Notes under the pieces: model-generated | Databases searched by the model: none | Told to the model about the DNA's origin: nothing | What the model saw: only the letters and a program-made list of their open reading frames with translations | Part shown: one piece after another, positions 32,038 to 43,713 of the stretch | Numbering within the stretch: position 1 is the stretch's first letter | Layout: each line of letters opens with the position of its first letter | NCBI GenBank assembly: GCA_036251935.1 | Contig: CP133967.1 | Coordinates: 2,055,488-2,119,487 of the forward strand | Length of the DNA stretch: 64,000 bases | Direction of reading: 5' to 3' | Source of the DNA: Orbaceae bacterium lpD04 | GTDB taxonomy: Bacteria > Pseudomonadota > Gammaproteobacteria > Enterobacterales > Orbaceae | Position numbers and translations under genes: made by a program

Positions 32038-32430
32038 ATGGATAAAAAAGATCAACAAATTCTAGCCTTACTCAGTCAAAATAGCCGACGGTCATGGAAA
32101 ACAATCGGTGATAAAGTCTACCTATCTGGGCAAGCGGTTGGTAGCCGAGTTGAGCAGCTTCTTGATGCAAATATCATCGAAAAATTTACCATTCAAATTC
32201 GTCACAAAAATTTGCAATTTATAACAATTTATATGAATAGCAATCAATTCAGTTTATTTGAAAAGCGAGTTTGCAATTATCAAGAAGTCCTTACCATGGA
32301 TAAAATTACTGGTGATGGTTGCTACTTTATTAAGGCTTGCTTTGAACCTGACAAACTTGAACAATTTATAACCACAATTAGCGCCCATGCTCGCTACAAA
32401 ATTAGTCATCGACTAAATAAGATCAAATAG
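32038..32430 (+). CDS. Lrp/AsnC-family transcriptional regulator
   Basis: The 130-residue protein opens with MDKKDQQILALLSQNSRRSW and a winged HTH (WKTIGDKVYLSGQAVGSRVEQL), as in the AsnC/Lrp family, then a short ligand-binding half (DKITGDGCYFIKACFEPDKL). The C-terminal part is shorter than in Lrp (about 160 aa). It is transcribed away from the cysteine hydrolase gene, and a local regulatory link is inferred from this layout. ATGGAAAATG shows a weak Shine-Dalgarno (TGGA). Confidence 0.85.
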   Translation: MDKKDQQILALLSQNSRRSWKTIGDKVYLSGQAVGSRVEQLLDANIIEKFTIQIRHKNLQFITIYMNSNQFSLFEKRVCNYQEVLTMDKITGDGCYFIKACFEPDKLEQFITTISAHARYKISHRLNKIK

Positions 32431-32496
32431 AAAAGTTAATCATTCACTAACTAACCCGTAATTTATCTATATTTCAGCGCATTACACCTTTCGTTC

Positions 32497-32539
32497 TGTG
32501 AGGCGGATCATGTTTGTCTTACTGAAAATTGTCTATAAT
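32497..32539 (+). promoter_or_regulatory. Predicted class II CRP promoter of the beta-glucoside operon
   Basis: TGTGA-GGCGGA-TCATG (32497-32512) matches eight of ten CRP positions. A perfect TATAAT lies at 32534-32539, giving a start near 32546 and a CRP centre about 41 bp upstream. No -35 box is visible. Downstream, AAACCA/TGGTTT (32556-32571) could form a short hairpin in the leader. Confidence 0.65.
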
Positions 32540-32711
32540 CAAAGGTAATCGTTTTAAACCATGTCTGGTTTTATCTAAACAAATATCAATAGCATTATCA
32601 TTAAAATATCGAGCATTATTGCAAGTAGCAACTTTTGCAAAAATATCAAGATTAAAGCTTTATGCAATAAGGAATATCACTATTTATAATTAATCATACG
32701 AGGAACGCTAT

Positions 32712-34604
32712 ATGGCTTCAATCATTCGAGACTACGATCAACTGGCAAGTCAGATACTTGATAAACTAGGTGGTGAGTCTAATATTGAGAATGTTACAAG
32801 GTGTGCGACAAGGCTAAGGGTTGTAACTAAACATCGACCCGAGAATGTAAAAGAAAGCATAAGTTCGTTAACGGGCGTTATTACAGTTGTCGATAAAGGC
32901 GGTCAACTCCAAATCGTTATTGGCACTAATGTTGATAAAGTCTATGATGCCTTTGTAAAACTGGTTAATTTAGATACGCTGCCAACAGGCGGCAGTGAGC
33001 AATCGATTCTTAACCGTATTATCGCCTCTATGTCAGCGGTATTTGCACCGTTTGTATATATTTTAGCTGCGGCGGGCTTAATACAAGGTGGCTTAATTTT
33101 AGTTAAATGGGTGTTTCCTTATTTAGAACAAACCGATACGTTTAAAATTTTTAATTTTATATCATGGGCTCCCTTTGTTTTTTTACCAGTATTTATTGCA
33201 ATCACCGCGTCTAAGTTTTTTAGGACTAACACCTTTATTGCTGTTGCTTGCTGCGTAGCACTCGTCTCACCTGATTGGGCGGCAATGGCTGCGCTGATAA
33301 AAGCTGGCGGCTCAGTGACCTTTTTTGGTATTCCACTTTCACAAACTGTGTATACCTCCTCGGTTTTACCTCCGCTCTTTCTAGTTTGGATCCTCTCTTA
33401 TTTAGAGCGCTTTTTAAATCGGTGTTTAAATGATGTTGTTAAGCCCGTTTTGTGCCCGATGCTTTGCTTGTTAATTTTAGTCCCAGCTGCGTTAGTTATT
33501 ATTGGGCCGCTTACATCAGGTACCGCATTTTTTGTTGCCAGTAGCTATAACTGGCTAGCTGAAACAATGCCTTGGCTTGCAGGAACATTAGTTGGCGGTT
33601 TATGGCAAGTACTGGTTATTTTTGGCGTACATTGGGGGTTTGCGCCAGTATTTTTGGCGAATTTTGAGCATTTTGGGCGTGACTCGTTCCAAGCTTATAT
33701 TACCTTTGCCGTTATCGGTCAAATTGCATCAGTATTGGCGTTTTTCTTTTTTACTAAAAATAAAGAGTTGAAAAAAGTCTCTTTTTCAGCTTTTTTAACT
33801 GGGATCTTTGGGATCACAGAGCCGATTATTTATGGAATTAATTTACGTTTTAAAAAACCCTTTTTATATGGCTGTTGCGCAGGTATTGTGGGCGGCTTTA
33901 TCGCGAGCTTTTTTACCCCTTATTATTTTGCTTATGCAGGCCTTGTCGGGCCTTTAACCATTGTTAATGGCTATAATATTAATTTTCCAACCTCAATTAT
34001 CGGTATTGCAATTGGTAGTATCGTGTCGTTTATTATTCCTTTTATCTTGATGCTATTTTTTGGTACTGGCGAGAAAAAAGATGCCCTGATGTTAGCAAAG
34101 GAAGAGGAAGATAAACAGCAGGAACTTGCTGATGATAAAAAGAAAATTATCTATTTAAATGCCCCAATTATTGGTGAAATTAAACCATTATCCGAAGTGC
34201 CTGATGAAGTATTTGCCAATAAATTAATGGGTGAAGGAATTGCCATTGAGCCAAAAGATAATCATGTATATGCCCCTTGTTCGGGTAAAATTTTAACGCT
34301 TTTTAATGAATCGAAACATGCAATAGGGATTATTTCTGATGATGGTGTTGAAATATTAATTCATGTTGGGCTTGATACCGTTAAAATCACCAACCCACCG
34401 GCATTTGAATACCATGTCAAGCTTGAACAAAGTGTTAATCAAGGCGATCTATTAATGACCTTTGATATGGATAGAATTCGTCAAGCTAATTGCCCACTAA
34501 TTACACCAATTATTATTATCAATAGTCTTGATTACAATTTAATTCAAGCAACGGATAAAACCGACGCCAAGTTAGGCGATCGCCTATTAACGATTTATCA
34601 ATAA
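32712..34604 (+). CDS. Beta-glucoside PTS permease, EIIBCA
   Basis: This 630-residue BglF-type permease takes up and phosphorylates beta-glucosides. EIIB has the phospho-Cys in TRCATRLRV (Cys31). EIIC spans about residues 100-455 with many membrane segments and the family stretch GIFGITEPIIYGINLR. EIIA has ILIHVGLDTVKI with the phospho-His at about residue 551. Domain order B-C-A is that of BglF. GAGGA precedes the ATG. It is co-transcribed with the 6-phospho-beta-glucosidase 15 bases downstream. No BglG-type antiterminator gene is in the window. Confidence 0.95.
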   Translation: MASIIRDYDQLASQILDKLGGESNIENVTRCATRLRVVTKHRPENVKESISSLTGVITVVDKGGQLQIVIGTNVDKVYDAFVKLVNLDTLPTGGSEQSILNRIIASMSAVFAPFVYILAAAGLIQGGLILVKWVFPYLEQTDTFKIFNFISWAPFVFLPVFIAITASKFFRTNTFIAVACCVALVSPDWAAMAALIKAGGSVTFFGIPLSQTVYTSSVLPPLFLVWILSYLERFLNRCLNDVVKPVLCPMLCLLILVPAALVIIGPLTSGTAFFVASSYNWLAETMPWLAGTLVGGLWQVLVIFGVHWGFAPVFLANFEHFGRDSFQAYITFAVIGQIASVLAFFFFTKNKELKKVSFSAFLTGIFGITEPIIYGINLRFKKPFLYGCCAGIVGGFIASFFTPYYFAYAGLVGPLTIVNGYNINFPTSIIGIAIGSIVSFIIPFILMLFFGTGEKKDALMLAKEEEDKQQELADDKKKIIYLNAPIIGEIKPLSEVPDEVFANKLMGEGIAIEPKDNHVYAPCSGKILTLFNESKHAIGIISDDGVEILIHVGLDTVKITNPPAFEYHVKLEQSVNQGDLLMTFDMDRIRQANCPLITPIIIINSLDYNLIQATDKTDAKLGDRLLTIYQ

Positions 34605-36047
<1,443 letters not shown>

Positions 36048-36075
36048 TGCATAGCCAAAATTTTTAATTAAAAAA

Positions 36076-36111
36076 AACAGAGGGATCGATATTTTATCTA
36101 ATCCCTCTGTT
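36076..36111 (+). terminator. Terminator of the beta-glucoside operon
   Basis: AACAGAGGGAT (36076-36086) pairs perfectly with ATCCCTCTGTT (36101-36111) around a 14-base loop. An A run precedes it, so it may also work for the minus-strand gene. Confidence 0.8.
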
Positions 36112-36128
36112 ATATTTCATGCTCAACT

Positions 36129-36166
36129 CGTTAAAATATTGTTGTAAGGTTGCATTTTAATGAAAA
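36129..36166 (+). repeat. Dispersed intergenic repeat, copy 3 (diverged)
   Basis: Thirty of 38 bases match the exact copies at 27955-27992 and 37338-37375 without gaps, including an identical TTGTTGTAAGGT core and TGAAAA end. Confidence 0.7.
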
Positions 36167-36199
36167 AATTAGTGATCCATTAACCAGCCGATTATTTAA

Positions 36200-36937
36200 T
36201 TATTTTAGCTCGGGTAAAATATACCAATTCATATTTTGGGTTTTTTGACTTGAGTAGAGTATATTAATTTGATTATAAATACGGCTTAATAGCTTGCGAT
36301 AATCAAAACTTCGATAAAAGTCATCTGGACTTTTGAGGCTAAGAATGTGGGTAAACTGACTATCAGTTTTTGATAATACATAAAGTGCTTGGTAATAAAC
36401 ACCAATTAAATGATCGGCGTTTATTGGTCTACCAGCAATATTATCGATATAGGCTTTATTTATCTCAACCACTTCTTGGATATAAGTTATCGTATCTTGA
36501 CAGTCAACAAGCCGAGGTCGGATGTTATTATAGTTTGTAACCTTACAGATCTTATCAACGATGTCGCCTTTTCTTAACGATAAAATATTCTCGTCTTTTC
36601 TATCAACATAAAGCGAAATAAACTCAAATTTATCTTTGCCATCGACAGTAAGGTAAATTTGATGGTTGGTCGTTGCTTTAATGGCCGAAATTGCTTCTGC
36701 AATTCTAACTAACTTACCATCATAAATTTCGTCATACTGTAATGGGTTATTTCGATATTCCTGTATTAACTGTTCTGCACTGATTTTAGGAATTTGCGCG
36801 GTTAAATTTGCAGGCCCATCTTGTAAAAAAGCATCAGCATTAGCTTCAATTAACCAAAATGTTATTTTTCTTGCTGCATCTTCCTGAGCAAAAGAAAAAA
36901 AAGATACTAAAAGCAGTGAAAGCCATAGCTTTCTCAT
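36200..36937 (-). CDS. Exported protein with OB-fold (tRNA_anti-like) region
   Basis: The 245-residue protein has an N-terminal signal peptide (MRKLWLSLLLVSFFSFA). Residues about 52-150 (SAEQLIQEYRNNPLQYDEIY, then DGKLVRIAEAISAI and GDIVDKICKVT) follow the pattern of tRNA_anti-like OB-fold domains in exported proteins. The rest (about 150-245) is unassigned. Localisation to the periplasm is inferred. No Cys lipobox is present. It is a single gene, convergent with the beta-glucoside operon, and GGA precedes the ATG. Confidence 0.65.
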   Translation of the reverse strand: MRKLWLSLLLVSFFSFAQEDAARKITFWLIEANADAFLQDGPANLTAQIPKISAEQLIQEYRNNPLQYDEIYDGKLVRIAEAISAIKATTNHQIYLTVDGKDKFEFISLYVDRKDENILSLRKGDIVDKICKVTNYNNIRPRLVDCQDTITYIQEVVEINKAYIDNIAGRPINADHLIGVYYQALYVLSKTDSQFTHILSLKSPDDFYRSFDYRKLLSRIYNQINILYSSQKTQNMNWYILPELK

Positions 36938-37171
36938 AATATTATTCCATTATATTAATTAGGCTCGCGATTATATCTAATAGATAATTTGATTTAAATA
37001 ACATTTAGAAGCAAAAAAATAAGAACAATAAAATCCTCGTATTATCAGTAATTATTGACTAAAATTAGTAAATAGATCCTCGATATGAACACGCTTTTGA
37101 GATTTATCATAATCAGGATTTTAAACTAGTTTAATGATTTGAATAACGGACGAATAAAGGAAAAGTAAACA

Positions 37172-37315
37172 ATGCAAAACAAAACCTTAATGTTGATTCT
37201 TAGTTTACTCGGTGGAATGGGGGGAATAATAATAGCGATGGTGATTTATTCACTGTTCTTAGTTAGTAATAATACCGAGCAAACGGCATTATATTATCTA
37301 TTAGCAATAGGTTAG
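37172..37315 (+). CDS. Small membrane protein (47 aa)
   Basis: The ORF reads MQNKTLMLILSLLGGMGG, then a strongly hydrophobic stretch IIIAMVIYSLFLV, then NNTEQTALYYLLAIG and TAG. AAAGGA lies 11 bases before the ATG. The single membrane segment with a short polar tail is typical of small membrane proteins. I know no family for it. The exact 40-bp repeat follows it. Confidence 0.5.
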   Translation: MQNKTLMLILSLLGGMGGIIIAMVIYSLFLVSNNTEQTALYYLLAIG

Positions 37316-37335
37316 TTTTTTTAATTAAGCTTAGT

Positions 37336-37375
37336 TTCGTTATTTTTTTGTTGTAAGGTATCATTATAGTGAAAA
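37336..37375 (+). repeat. Dispersed intergenic repeat, copy 2
   Basis: It is identical over 40 bases to 27953-27992. Flanking sequences differ on both sides, and here the repeat is not part of a hairpin. Confidence 0.9.
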
Positions 37376-37395
37376 TTCAACCAATCATTCAAGCG

Positions 37396-38097
37396 CTATC
37401 GCTTTAAATGAAATTCATAAATATGCTCTTGTGAATTTCGATAGATAATTGCGTAATTGATAATTCGGTTATAGCTATCATAAGAGTAAGTTGTCGCCAT
37501 CAATATCGGTTTTCCTAGATTTAAATGTAATAGCTCGCGGATCTCTTTATCTGGCATGATGGCATATGATGTTTCATAACTTCCTTCTATTTTGATACCA
37601 CAAATGTTTTCAATATAATTAAACTTAGAATTCTCCATATCACTGACCGTTAAGCCTTTAAATAGATCATATGGCATGTAACTGTCTTCAACCATAACCG
37701 GGTTATTATTGATATATCTTATGCGCCGCACATAAAAAACCTTATCTTTCTCGGTCAATTTGAGCTTATTGCTTACAACTGGATTAATATTTGAGGTAAC
37801 GCTAAATTCAATAACTTTATTGGTATAGCCTTTGTGGGCTTCGTTCATTATTTCCGAAAAACTTTTTAAATGATTGATGCCAAAACTCACATCTTTAGCG
37901 ATGATAAATGTCCCTCTTCCCCACTCTCTTGAAAGAAGCTGAAAATTGATTAACTCATCTATCGCTTTTCTAATCGTCATTCTAGAAACCTTAAATAAGG
38001 CAGTTAACTCCTTTTCATTCGGAATTTGATCGCCAATGGCATATTTTCGCGAATTAATCTCTTTTCTTAATTGATGAGCAATTTTTTTATAGATCAC
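37396..38097 (-). CDS. GntR-family regulator with UTRA domain
   Basis: The 233-residue protein has an N-terminal winged HTH (IPNEKELTALFKVSRMTIRK) and a C-terminal UTRA effector domain (FYVRRIRYINNNPVMVEDSY, then MPDKEIRELLHLNLGKPIL). UTRA regulators commonly bind sugar phosphates. It is divergent from the alpha-glucoside PTS operon and is probably its repressor. Translation starts with GTG at 38095-38097, with AAGG 7 bases upstream. TAGATC(T) motifs in the shared promoter region, one of them covering its own start codon, are likely operators. Confidence 0.92.
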   Translation of the reverse strand: MIYKKIAHQLRKEINSRKYAIGDQIPNEKELTALFKVSRMTIRKAIDELINFQLLSREWGRGTFIIAKDVSFGINHLKSFSEIMNEAHKGYTNKVIEFSVTSNINPVVSNKLKLTEKDKVFYVRRIRYINNNPVMVEDSYMPYDLFKGLTVSDMENSKFNYIENICGIKIEGSYETSYAIMPDKEIRELLHLNLGKPILMATTYSYDSYNRIINYAIIYRNSQEHIYEFHLKR

Positions 38098-38136
38098 TTT
38101 TAGACCTTATTATAGTAATTATTGTATGAAGAAATG

Positions 38137-38173
38137 AAATAGATCTATTTATCAGCTTTTATTATAGATCTCT
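38137..38173. promoter_or_regulatory. Candidate GntR operators
   Basis: A perfect 14-base palindrome AAATAGATCTATTT lies at 38137-38150. A related TATAGATCTCTTT lies at 38163-38175, and a third TATAGATCACTTT overlaps the GntR start codon (about 38088-38100). The repeated TAGATC core between divergent genes suggests binding sites of the GntR protein. Confidence 0.6.
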
Positions 38174-38188
38174 TTGTTATTTTAATTT

Positions 38189-38204
38189 TTTGATTCCAAT
38201 CACA
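38189..38204 (+). promoter_or_regulatory. CRP-type site upstream of the alpha-glucoside operon
   Basis: TTTGA-TTCCAA-TCACA matches nine of ten CRP consensus positions, 80 bases before the PTS gene. Several AT-rich hexamers downstream could be the -10 box, so the promoter class is not assigned. Confidence 0.55.
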
Positions 38205-38283
38205 TTATCAAACAATAATTTAAATTTACGCGCCATTTATTATTAATATTTTTATACATTTTGATTAAATCGGAGCTATACCT

Positions 38284-39876
38284 ATGCTAAGTGGTATTCA
38301 GCGTTTTGGTGGTGCAATGTTCACGCCAGTGCTTCTTTTTCCATTTGCTGGCATTGTCGTTGGGATCACCATTTTATTACAAAATCCGTTATTTGTTGGT
38401 GATAGCGTTGCCAACGCTAATGGTTTTTTTTATAAACTGATGTTTGTATTACAAGAAGGTGCATGGACTGTTTTTCGTAATATGCCGCTTATTTTTTGTG
38501 TTGGATTACCCATTGGCCTTGCTAAAATGGCTCCAGCTAGGGCGTGCCTTGCTTCGTTAGTTAGTTTTTTAACATGGAATTATTTCATTTTTGCGATGGG
38601 CACCATATGGGGATCATCATTTGGCGTCGATTTTACCCAAGAAGTCGGCCTTGATACTGGGCTAACATTAATCGCTGGTATAAAAACATTTGATACTAGT
38701 ATCATTGGGGCGATTATTATTTCAGGGATAGTGACAAAAATTCATAATACCTATTATGAAAAACCATTACCGGCATTTTTAGGGATCTTTCAAGGAACGT
38801 CATTTATTGTAATTGTTAGTTTCTTTGCCATGCTTGTGCTCGCATGGATAACATTACTTACCTGGCCAGTTGTTCAAATTGGTATAAAATCAATGCAGTC
38901 ATTTATGATTTCTTCAGGCAGCATTGGTGTTTGGTTATACACGTTTCTTGAACGCATTTTAATTCCAACAGGGTTACATCACTTTATATATGGCCCGTTT
39001 ATTTTTGGCCCAGCGGTTACTGAAAATGGAATTCAAGTTGATTGGACACTACAAATCCAAGCATTTAGTCAAACCACCCAATCACTTAAAGAACTCTTTC
39101 CTGCTGGCGGATTTGCGCTGCATGGAAATAGCAAAATATTTGGTTCTGTCGGAATTGCATTTGCGCTTTACTCAACAGCAAGGCCTGAAAATCGTGCAAA
39201 ATTGGCAGGTCTATTAATTCCAGCAACATTAACCGCCGTTTTTGTTGGGATCACCGAACCATTAGAGTTTACATTTCTGTTTATTGCGCCAGTTCTTTTT
39301 GCTGTTCACGCATTTTTATCGGCAACGTTAGCGTCAACCCTATACTCATTTGGCATTGTCGGGAATATGGGCGGTGGCTTACTTGATACGATGATCCCAC
39401 TTAATTGGGGACCGATGTTCCATAATCACACAATGATGGTTATCACTCATATTATCATTGGTGTGATCTTTACCTTCATTTGGTTTTTTGTTTTCAAATT
39501 TATCATTATTAAATGGAATTTAAATACACCGGGCCGCGGTGATAACGCAAATAATGTCAAGTTATATACTAAAGAAGACGTAGAAAGAAAAACAACAAAA
39601 AAGGATACAGATAACTCAGATGGTGAACTTAGTTTGGAACATACCATTATCAATGGGCTTGGTGGTAAAGATAATATAAAAACACTTAATAACTGCGCAA
39701 CAAGGCTAAGAGTTGAAGTGGTGGATGTCAACAAAGTTGAAGCTGATCAATTTTTTACTCAAATTGGTGCTCATGGCGTAGTTAGAAAAGGTTCATCGCT
39801 ACAAATTATAATTGGGCTACATGTAGGAAAAGTTAGAGATCGTATCGATTCAATCATAAGTTTACCGGGTATTTAG
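38284..39876 (+). CDS. Alpha-glucoside PTS permease, EIICB
   Basis: The 530-residue permease has an N-terminal EIIC with about ten membrane segments (GGAMFTPVLLFPFAGIVVGI at the start, GITEPLEFTFLFIAPVLF, LNWGPMFHNH) and a C-terminal EIIB with its phospho-Cys in NNCATRLRVEV (Cys471). A charged linker (about 425-445) joins them. The organisation matches GlvC/MalX-type maltose and alpha-glucoside permeases. There is no EIIA domain, so phosphate must come from another EIIA, such as Crr, or perhaps from the EIIA of the nearby EIIBCA. GGAG precedes the ATG. Confidence 0.93.
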   Translation: MLSGIQRFGGAMFTPVLLFPFAGIVVGITILLQNPLFVGDSVANANGFFYKLMFVLQEGAWTVFRNMPLIFCVGLPIGLAKMAPARACLASLVSFLTWNYFIFAMGTIWGSSFGVDFTQEVGLDTGLTLIAGIKTFDTSIIGAIIISGIVTKIHNTYYEKPLPAFLGIFQGTSFIVIVSFFAMLVLAWITLLTWPVVQIGIKSMQSFMISSGSIGVWLYTFLERILIPTGLHHFIYGPFIFGPAVTENGIQVDWTLQIQAFSQTTQSLKELFPAGGFALHGNSKIFGSVGIAFALYSTARPENRAKLAGLLIPATLTAVFVGITEPLEFTFLFIAPVLFAVHAFLSATLASTLYSFGIVGNMGGGLLDTMIPLNWGPMFHNHTMMVITHIIIGVIFTFIWFFVFKFIIIKWNLNTPGRGDNANNVKLYTKEDVERKTTKKDTDNSDGELSLEHTIINGLGGKDNIKTLNNCATRLRVEVVDVNKVEADQFFTQIGAHGVVRKGSSLQIIIGLHVGKVRDRIDSIISLPGI

Positions 39877-39900
39877 AACAATTTATTTCACATTTTATAA

Positions 39901-41247
<1,347 letters not shown>

Positions 41248-41285
41248 AGGCTATTTTTGATTCGATAAAATAATTTAAATTAAGA

Positions 41286-41321
41286 TAACAGACTAGATTT
41301 ATGACATAAACTAGTCTGTTA
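41286..41321 (+). terminator. Inverted repeat after the alpha-glucoside operon
   Basis: TAACAGACTAG and CTAGTCTGTTA form an 11-bp stem, and inside it TTTAT/ATAAA adds 5 bp with a single bulged base. No T run follows, so termination strength is uncertain. Confidence 0.6.
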
Positions 41322-41400
41322 TAACGATCGGGTATTTAACGATTATTTGAATAATAATAGCTCAATTTATTTGTCATTAAAGACTATCATGATACAGAAT

Positions 41401-42111
41401 TTATGTGGTGAAATGGGTTAATATAGCTAACCATTCGTCATCCATTTTAGCGTCAATAACGATATTTTGCTGACTTATTGGATGCAAAAATTCTAACGTG
41501 CTCGCATGTAACATCAGCCGTTTAATATTAAAGTACTTTGCAAACGCTCGATTTTGATGTAAATCGCCATGACGACTATCACCGATAATAGGATGAAAGA
41601 TATGGCTCATATGGCGCCTAAGTTGATGCTTACGCCCAGTATGAGGTTTTAGCTCAATAAAACTATAGCGCGCAGTTGGGTGTTTACCGACTGCAACAGG
41701 AATTTCAATTGAACTAATTGGCGTATAATCAGTAACCGCATCTTGCGCAGGTTTATCTTTATTAGCAAATTTATCCGCAATTTTATCAAGCTCTTCCACC
41801 AATGGATAGTCAATATGCCCTGACTTAGCAATTATTCCCCTAACAATAGCATGGTAGGTTTTTTGTGGTTGGCGCGCTGCAAACTGGGTTGATAAAAGAT
41901 TGGCAATTTCACTTGATAAGGCAAATAGCAACACACCTGATGTTGGTCTATCTAAACGATGCACAGGAAACACATGTTGGCCAATTTGATCACGCAATGT
42001 TTGCATCACAACTACTTTTTCATTTTTGTCGAGCCAACTGCGATGTACAAGCCAACCAGATGGCTTATTGATCGCAATGAGGTATTGATCTTGATATAAA
42101 ATTTCAAACAT
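41401..42111 (-). CDS. truC: tRNA pseudouridine(65) synthase
   Basis: This RluA-type pseudouridine synthase should modify U65 of tRNA. The 236-residue protein starts MFEILYQDQYLIAINKPSGW and has the catalytic Asp in FPVHRLDRPTSGVLLFAL (about residue 54). TGRKHQLRRHMSHIFHPIIG is the second conserved block. It begins 5 bases after ybhA and shares that transcript. The length and VHRSWLDKNE near the N-terminus fit TruC better than RluA or RluD. Confidence 0.92.
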   Translation of the reverse strand: MFEILYQDQYLIAINKPSGWLVHRSWLDKNEKVVVMQTLRDQIGQHVFPVHRLDRPTSGVLLFALSSEIANLLSTQFAARQPQKTYHAIVRGIIAKSGHIDYPLVEELDKIADKFANKDKPAQDAVTDYTPISSIEIPVAVGKHPTARYSFIELKPHTGRKHQLRRHMSHIFHPIIGDSRHGDLHQNRAFAKYFNIKRLMLHASTLEFLHPISQQNIVIDAKMDDEWLAILTHFTT

Positions 42112-42116
42112 AGTCG

Positions 42117-42935
42117 TTATGATAAAAATAAACGAGTTAACTCGTTTGCAATATTAGGACCATTGTTATCACCAATAACGCGATCTGCTTGCGCTTTTAT
42201 AACATCATCTGCATTACCCATTGCAATGCCAAGGCCTGAATTTTTAAGCATACTTAAATCGTTATAGCTATCACCAAATGCAACAATCTCATCTAAAGAG
42301 ATATTTTCAAATTTTGCCCAGTTAGTAAGTCCATTTCCTTTACTATTACCTTTTAAGGCAACATCGGCACGATTTACCCAAGACCATTCACACTCAAACT
42401 CTCCTTGCTCTTCAACTGCTTTTGAAAATGCTTGTAACGCAGGAATATCGTGCGAGCTGGTAGCAAATTTAAACACCTCTTTACTTTGCTCAATCACATC
42501 AATAAAACTATCGACTTTAACAATTTTAGGGCGTAAAAATTCGGGTAATGATTCAACCCATTTAAATAAGCCAGTAAGATGGTCATCTAATACTTCATAA
42601 GTCATATATTGATCAGTATAAAGCAAGGTATGTACATTATATTGATTTACTAGATTAAGTAATAATTTAGACTGGCTTTTAGATAACGGCTGCGCATCAA
42701 AATAAGTTTGTTTAGCAAAGTCATAAAGGTATGTCCCGTTACAGCATATAGCTGGAGTATCAAGCTGTAGCTGATGATAATAAGGATAGATAGCACTGTG
42801 ATGACGGCCTGTTACTAAGATAACTTTAATCCCTTTTTGTTTAATCTTTTCAATAGCCGCAATCGTTTCAGGTAGAATTTGTCTTTGATTGTTTAATAAT
42901 GTTCCATCCATATCAAAAGCAACGGCCTTATACAT
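42117..42935 (-). CDS. ybhA: HAD phosphatase, pyridoxal-phosphatase type
   Basis: The 272-residue Cof-type HAD phosphatase has AFDMDGTLL (nucleophile Asp near residue 8), VTGRHH, the C2 cap, and FGDSYNDLSML with the metal-binding Asp residues. Stretches such as LDTPAICCNGTYLYD and ECEWSWVNR match E. coli YbhA, which dephosphorylates pyridoxal phosphate and sugar phosphates. GAGGA precedes the ATG. It follows recR on the minus strand. Confidence 0.9.
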   Translation of the reverse strand: MYKAVAFDMDGTLLNNQRQILPETIAAIEKIKQKGIKVILVTGRHHSAIYPYYHQLQLDTPAICCNGTYLYDFAKQTYFDAQPLSKSQSKLLLNLVNQYNVHTLLYTDQYMTYEVLDDHLTGLFKWVESLPEFLRPKIVKVDSFIDVIEQSKEVFKFATSSHDIPALQAFSKAVEEQGEFECEWSWVNRADVALKGNSKGNGLTNWAKFENISLDEIVAFGDSYNDLSMLKNSGLGIAMGNADDVIKAQADRVIGDNNGPNIANELTRLFLS

Positions 42936-42989
42936 TATAATATCCTCATAATTTTAAAAAAGGTTAAACACTCGTCATAGAGTGTAGAT

Positions 42990-43601
42990 TTAAGGGTAAA
43001 TATCGATTTTTTGACGTCCCAAAAATGAATGAGATAAGGTCGTTCCATCAACCGTTTCAAGCTCACCACCAACGGGGACACCATGTGCAATGCGCGTTGC
43101 AACAATATCAAATTGACTGCATATTTGTGCAATATAATTAGCGGTTGCCTCACCTTCTATTGTTGGATTGGTAGCTAAGATAACCTCGCTAATTGCTTCG
43201 TGTTGTAGGCGCAATTTAAGTTTATCTAAGCCTATATCGTTTGGACCAATGCCATCTAATGGTGAAAGATGACCTAATAACACGAAATAGCGCCCATTAT
43301 ATTGACCCGTTTGCTCTATCGCAACAATATCTGAAGGAGTCTCAACAACACATAGCTGACCACTTTGTTGCCTACGAACATTTGCACATATCGCACATTG
43401 TTCTTGCTCTGTAAATGTGCGGCAATCTTGGCAATGACCAATGTTAATCATCGCTTCATGAAGAATATGTGCCAGCTCAATCCCACCTTTACGATTGCGT
43501 TGTAAAAGATGAAATGCCATCCGCTGTGCTGATTTAGGCCCTACGCCAGGTAAACAGCGTAGTGCGTCGACTAAAGATTGTAATAAAGGGCTAATTTGCA
43601 T
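42990..43601 (-). CDS. recR: Recombination mediator RecR
   Basis: RecR works with RecF and RecO in loading RecA on gapped DNA. The 203-residue protein has an N-terminal helix-hairpin-helix ([20 protein letters not shown]), the four-Cys zinc finger CQDC...CAIC (residues about 57-72), a Toprim domain starting [13 protein letters not shown] and a C-terminal ARGxP-like GVPVGGELE segment. It is in the usual dnaX-ybaB-recR order, but separated from ybaB by a membrane protein gene and its terminator. Confidence 0.97.
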   Translation of the reverse strand: MQISPLLQSLVDALRCLPGVGPKSAQRMAFHLLQRNRKGGIELAHILHEAMINIGHCQDCRTFTEQEQCAICANVRRQQSGQLCVVETPSDIVAIEQTGQYNGRYFVLLGHLSPLDGIGPNDIGLDKLKLRLQHEAISEVILATNPTIEGEATANYIAQICSQFDIVATRIAHGVPVGGELETVDGTTLSHSFLGRQKIDIYP

Positions 43602-43640
43602 CTCACGACCAATGTTGCTATGTTATTAAATAATTTAAAA

Positions 43641-43668
43641 TTAACCGCATCTAGTTATCAGCGGTTAA
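43641..43668 (-). terminator. Terminator between the membrane protein gene and recR
   Basis: TTAACCGC and GCGGTTAA form a perfect 8-bp stem with a 12-base loop. On the minus strand the stem is followed by TTTTAAATT. It lies between the stop of the upstream gene (43714) and recR (43601). Confidence 0.65.
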
Positions 43669-43713
43669 TCGAATAAACATTATACTAATTTTTGTAAATT
43701 ATGACATAAACTA

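Noticed and set aside
32551-32580. BglG-type antiterminator (RAT) site upstream of the beta-glucoside PTS
   Set aside because: The hairpin AAACCA/TGGTTT is only 6 bp and does not fit the RAT consensus I know, and no bglG gene is nearby.
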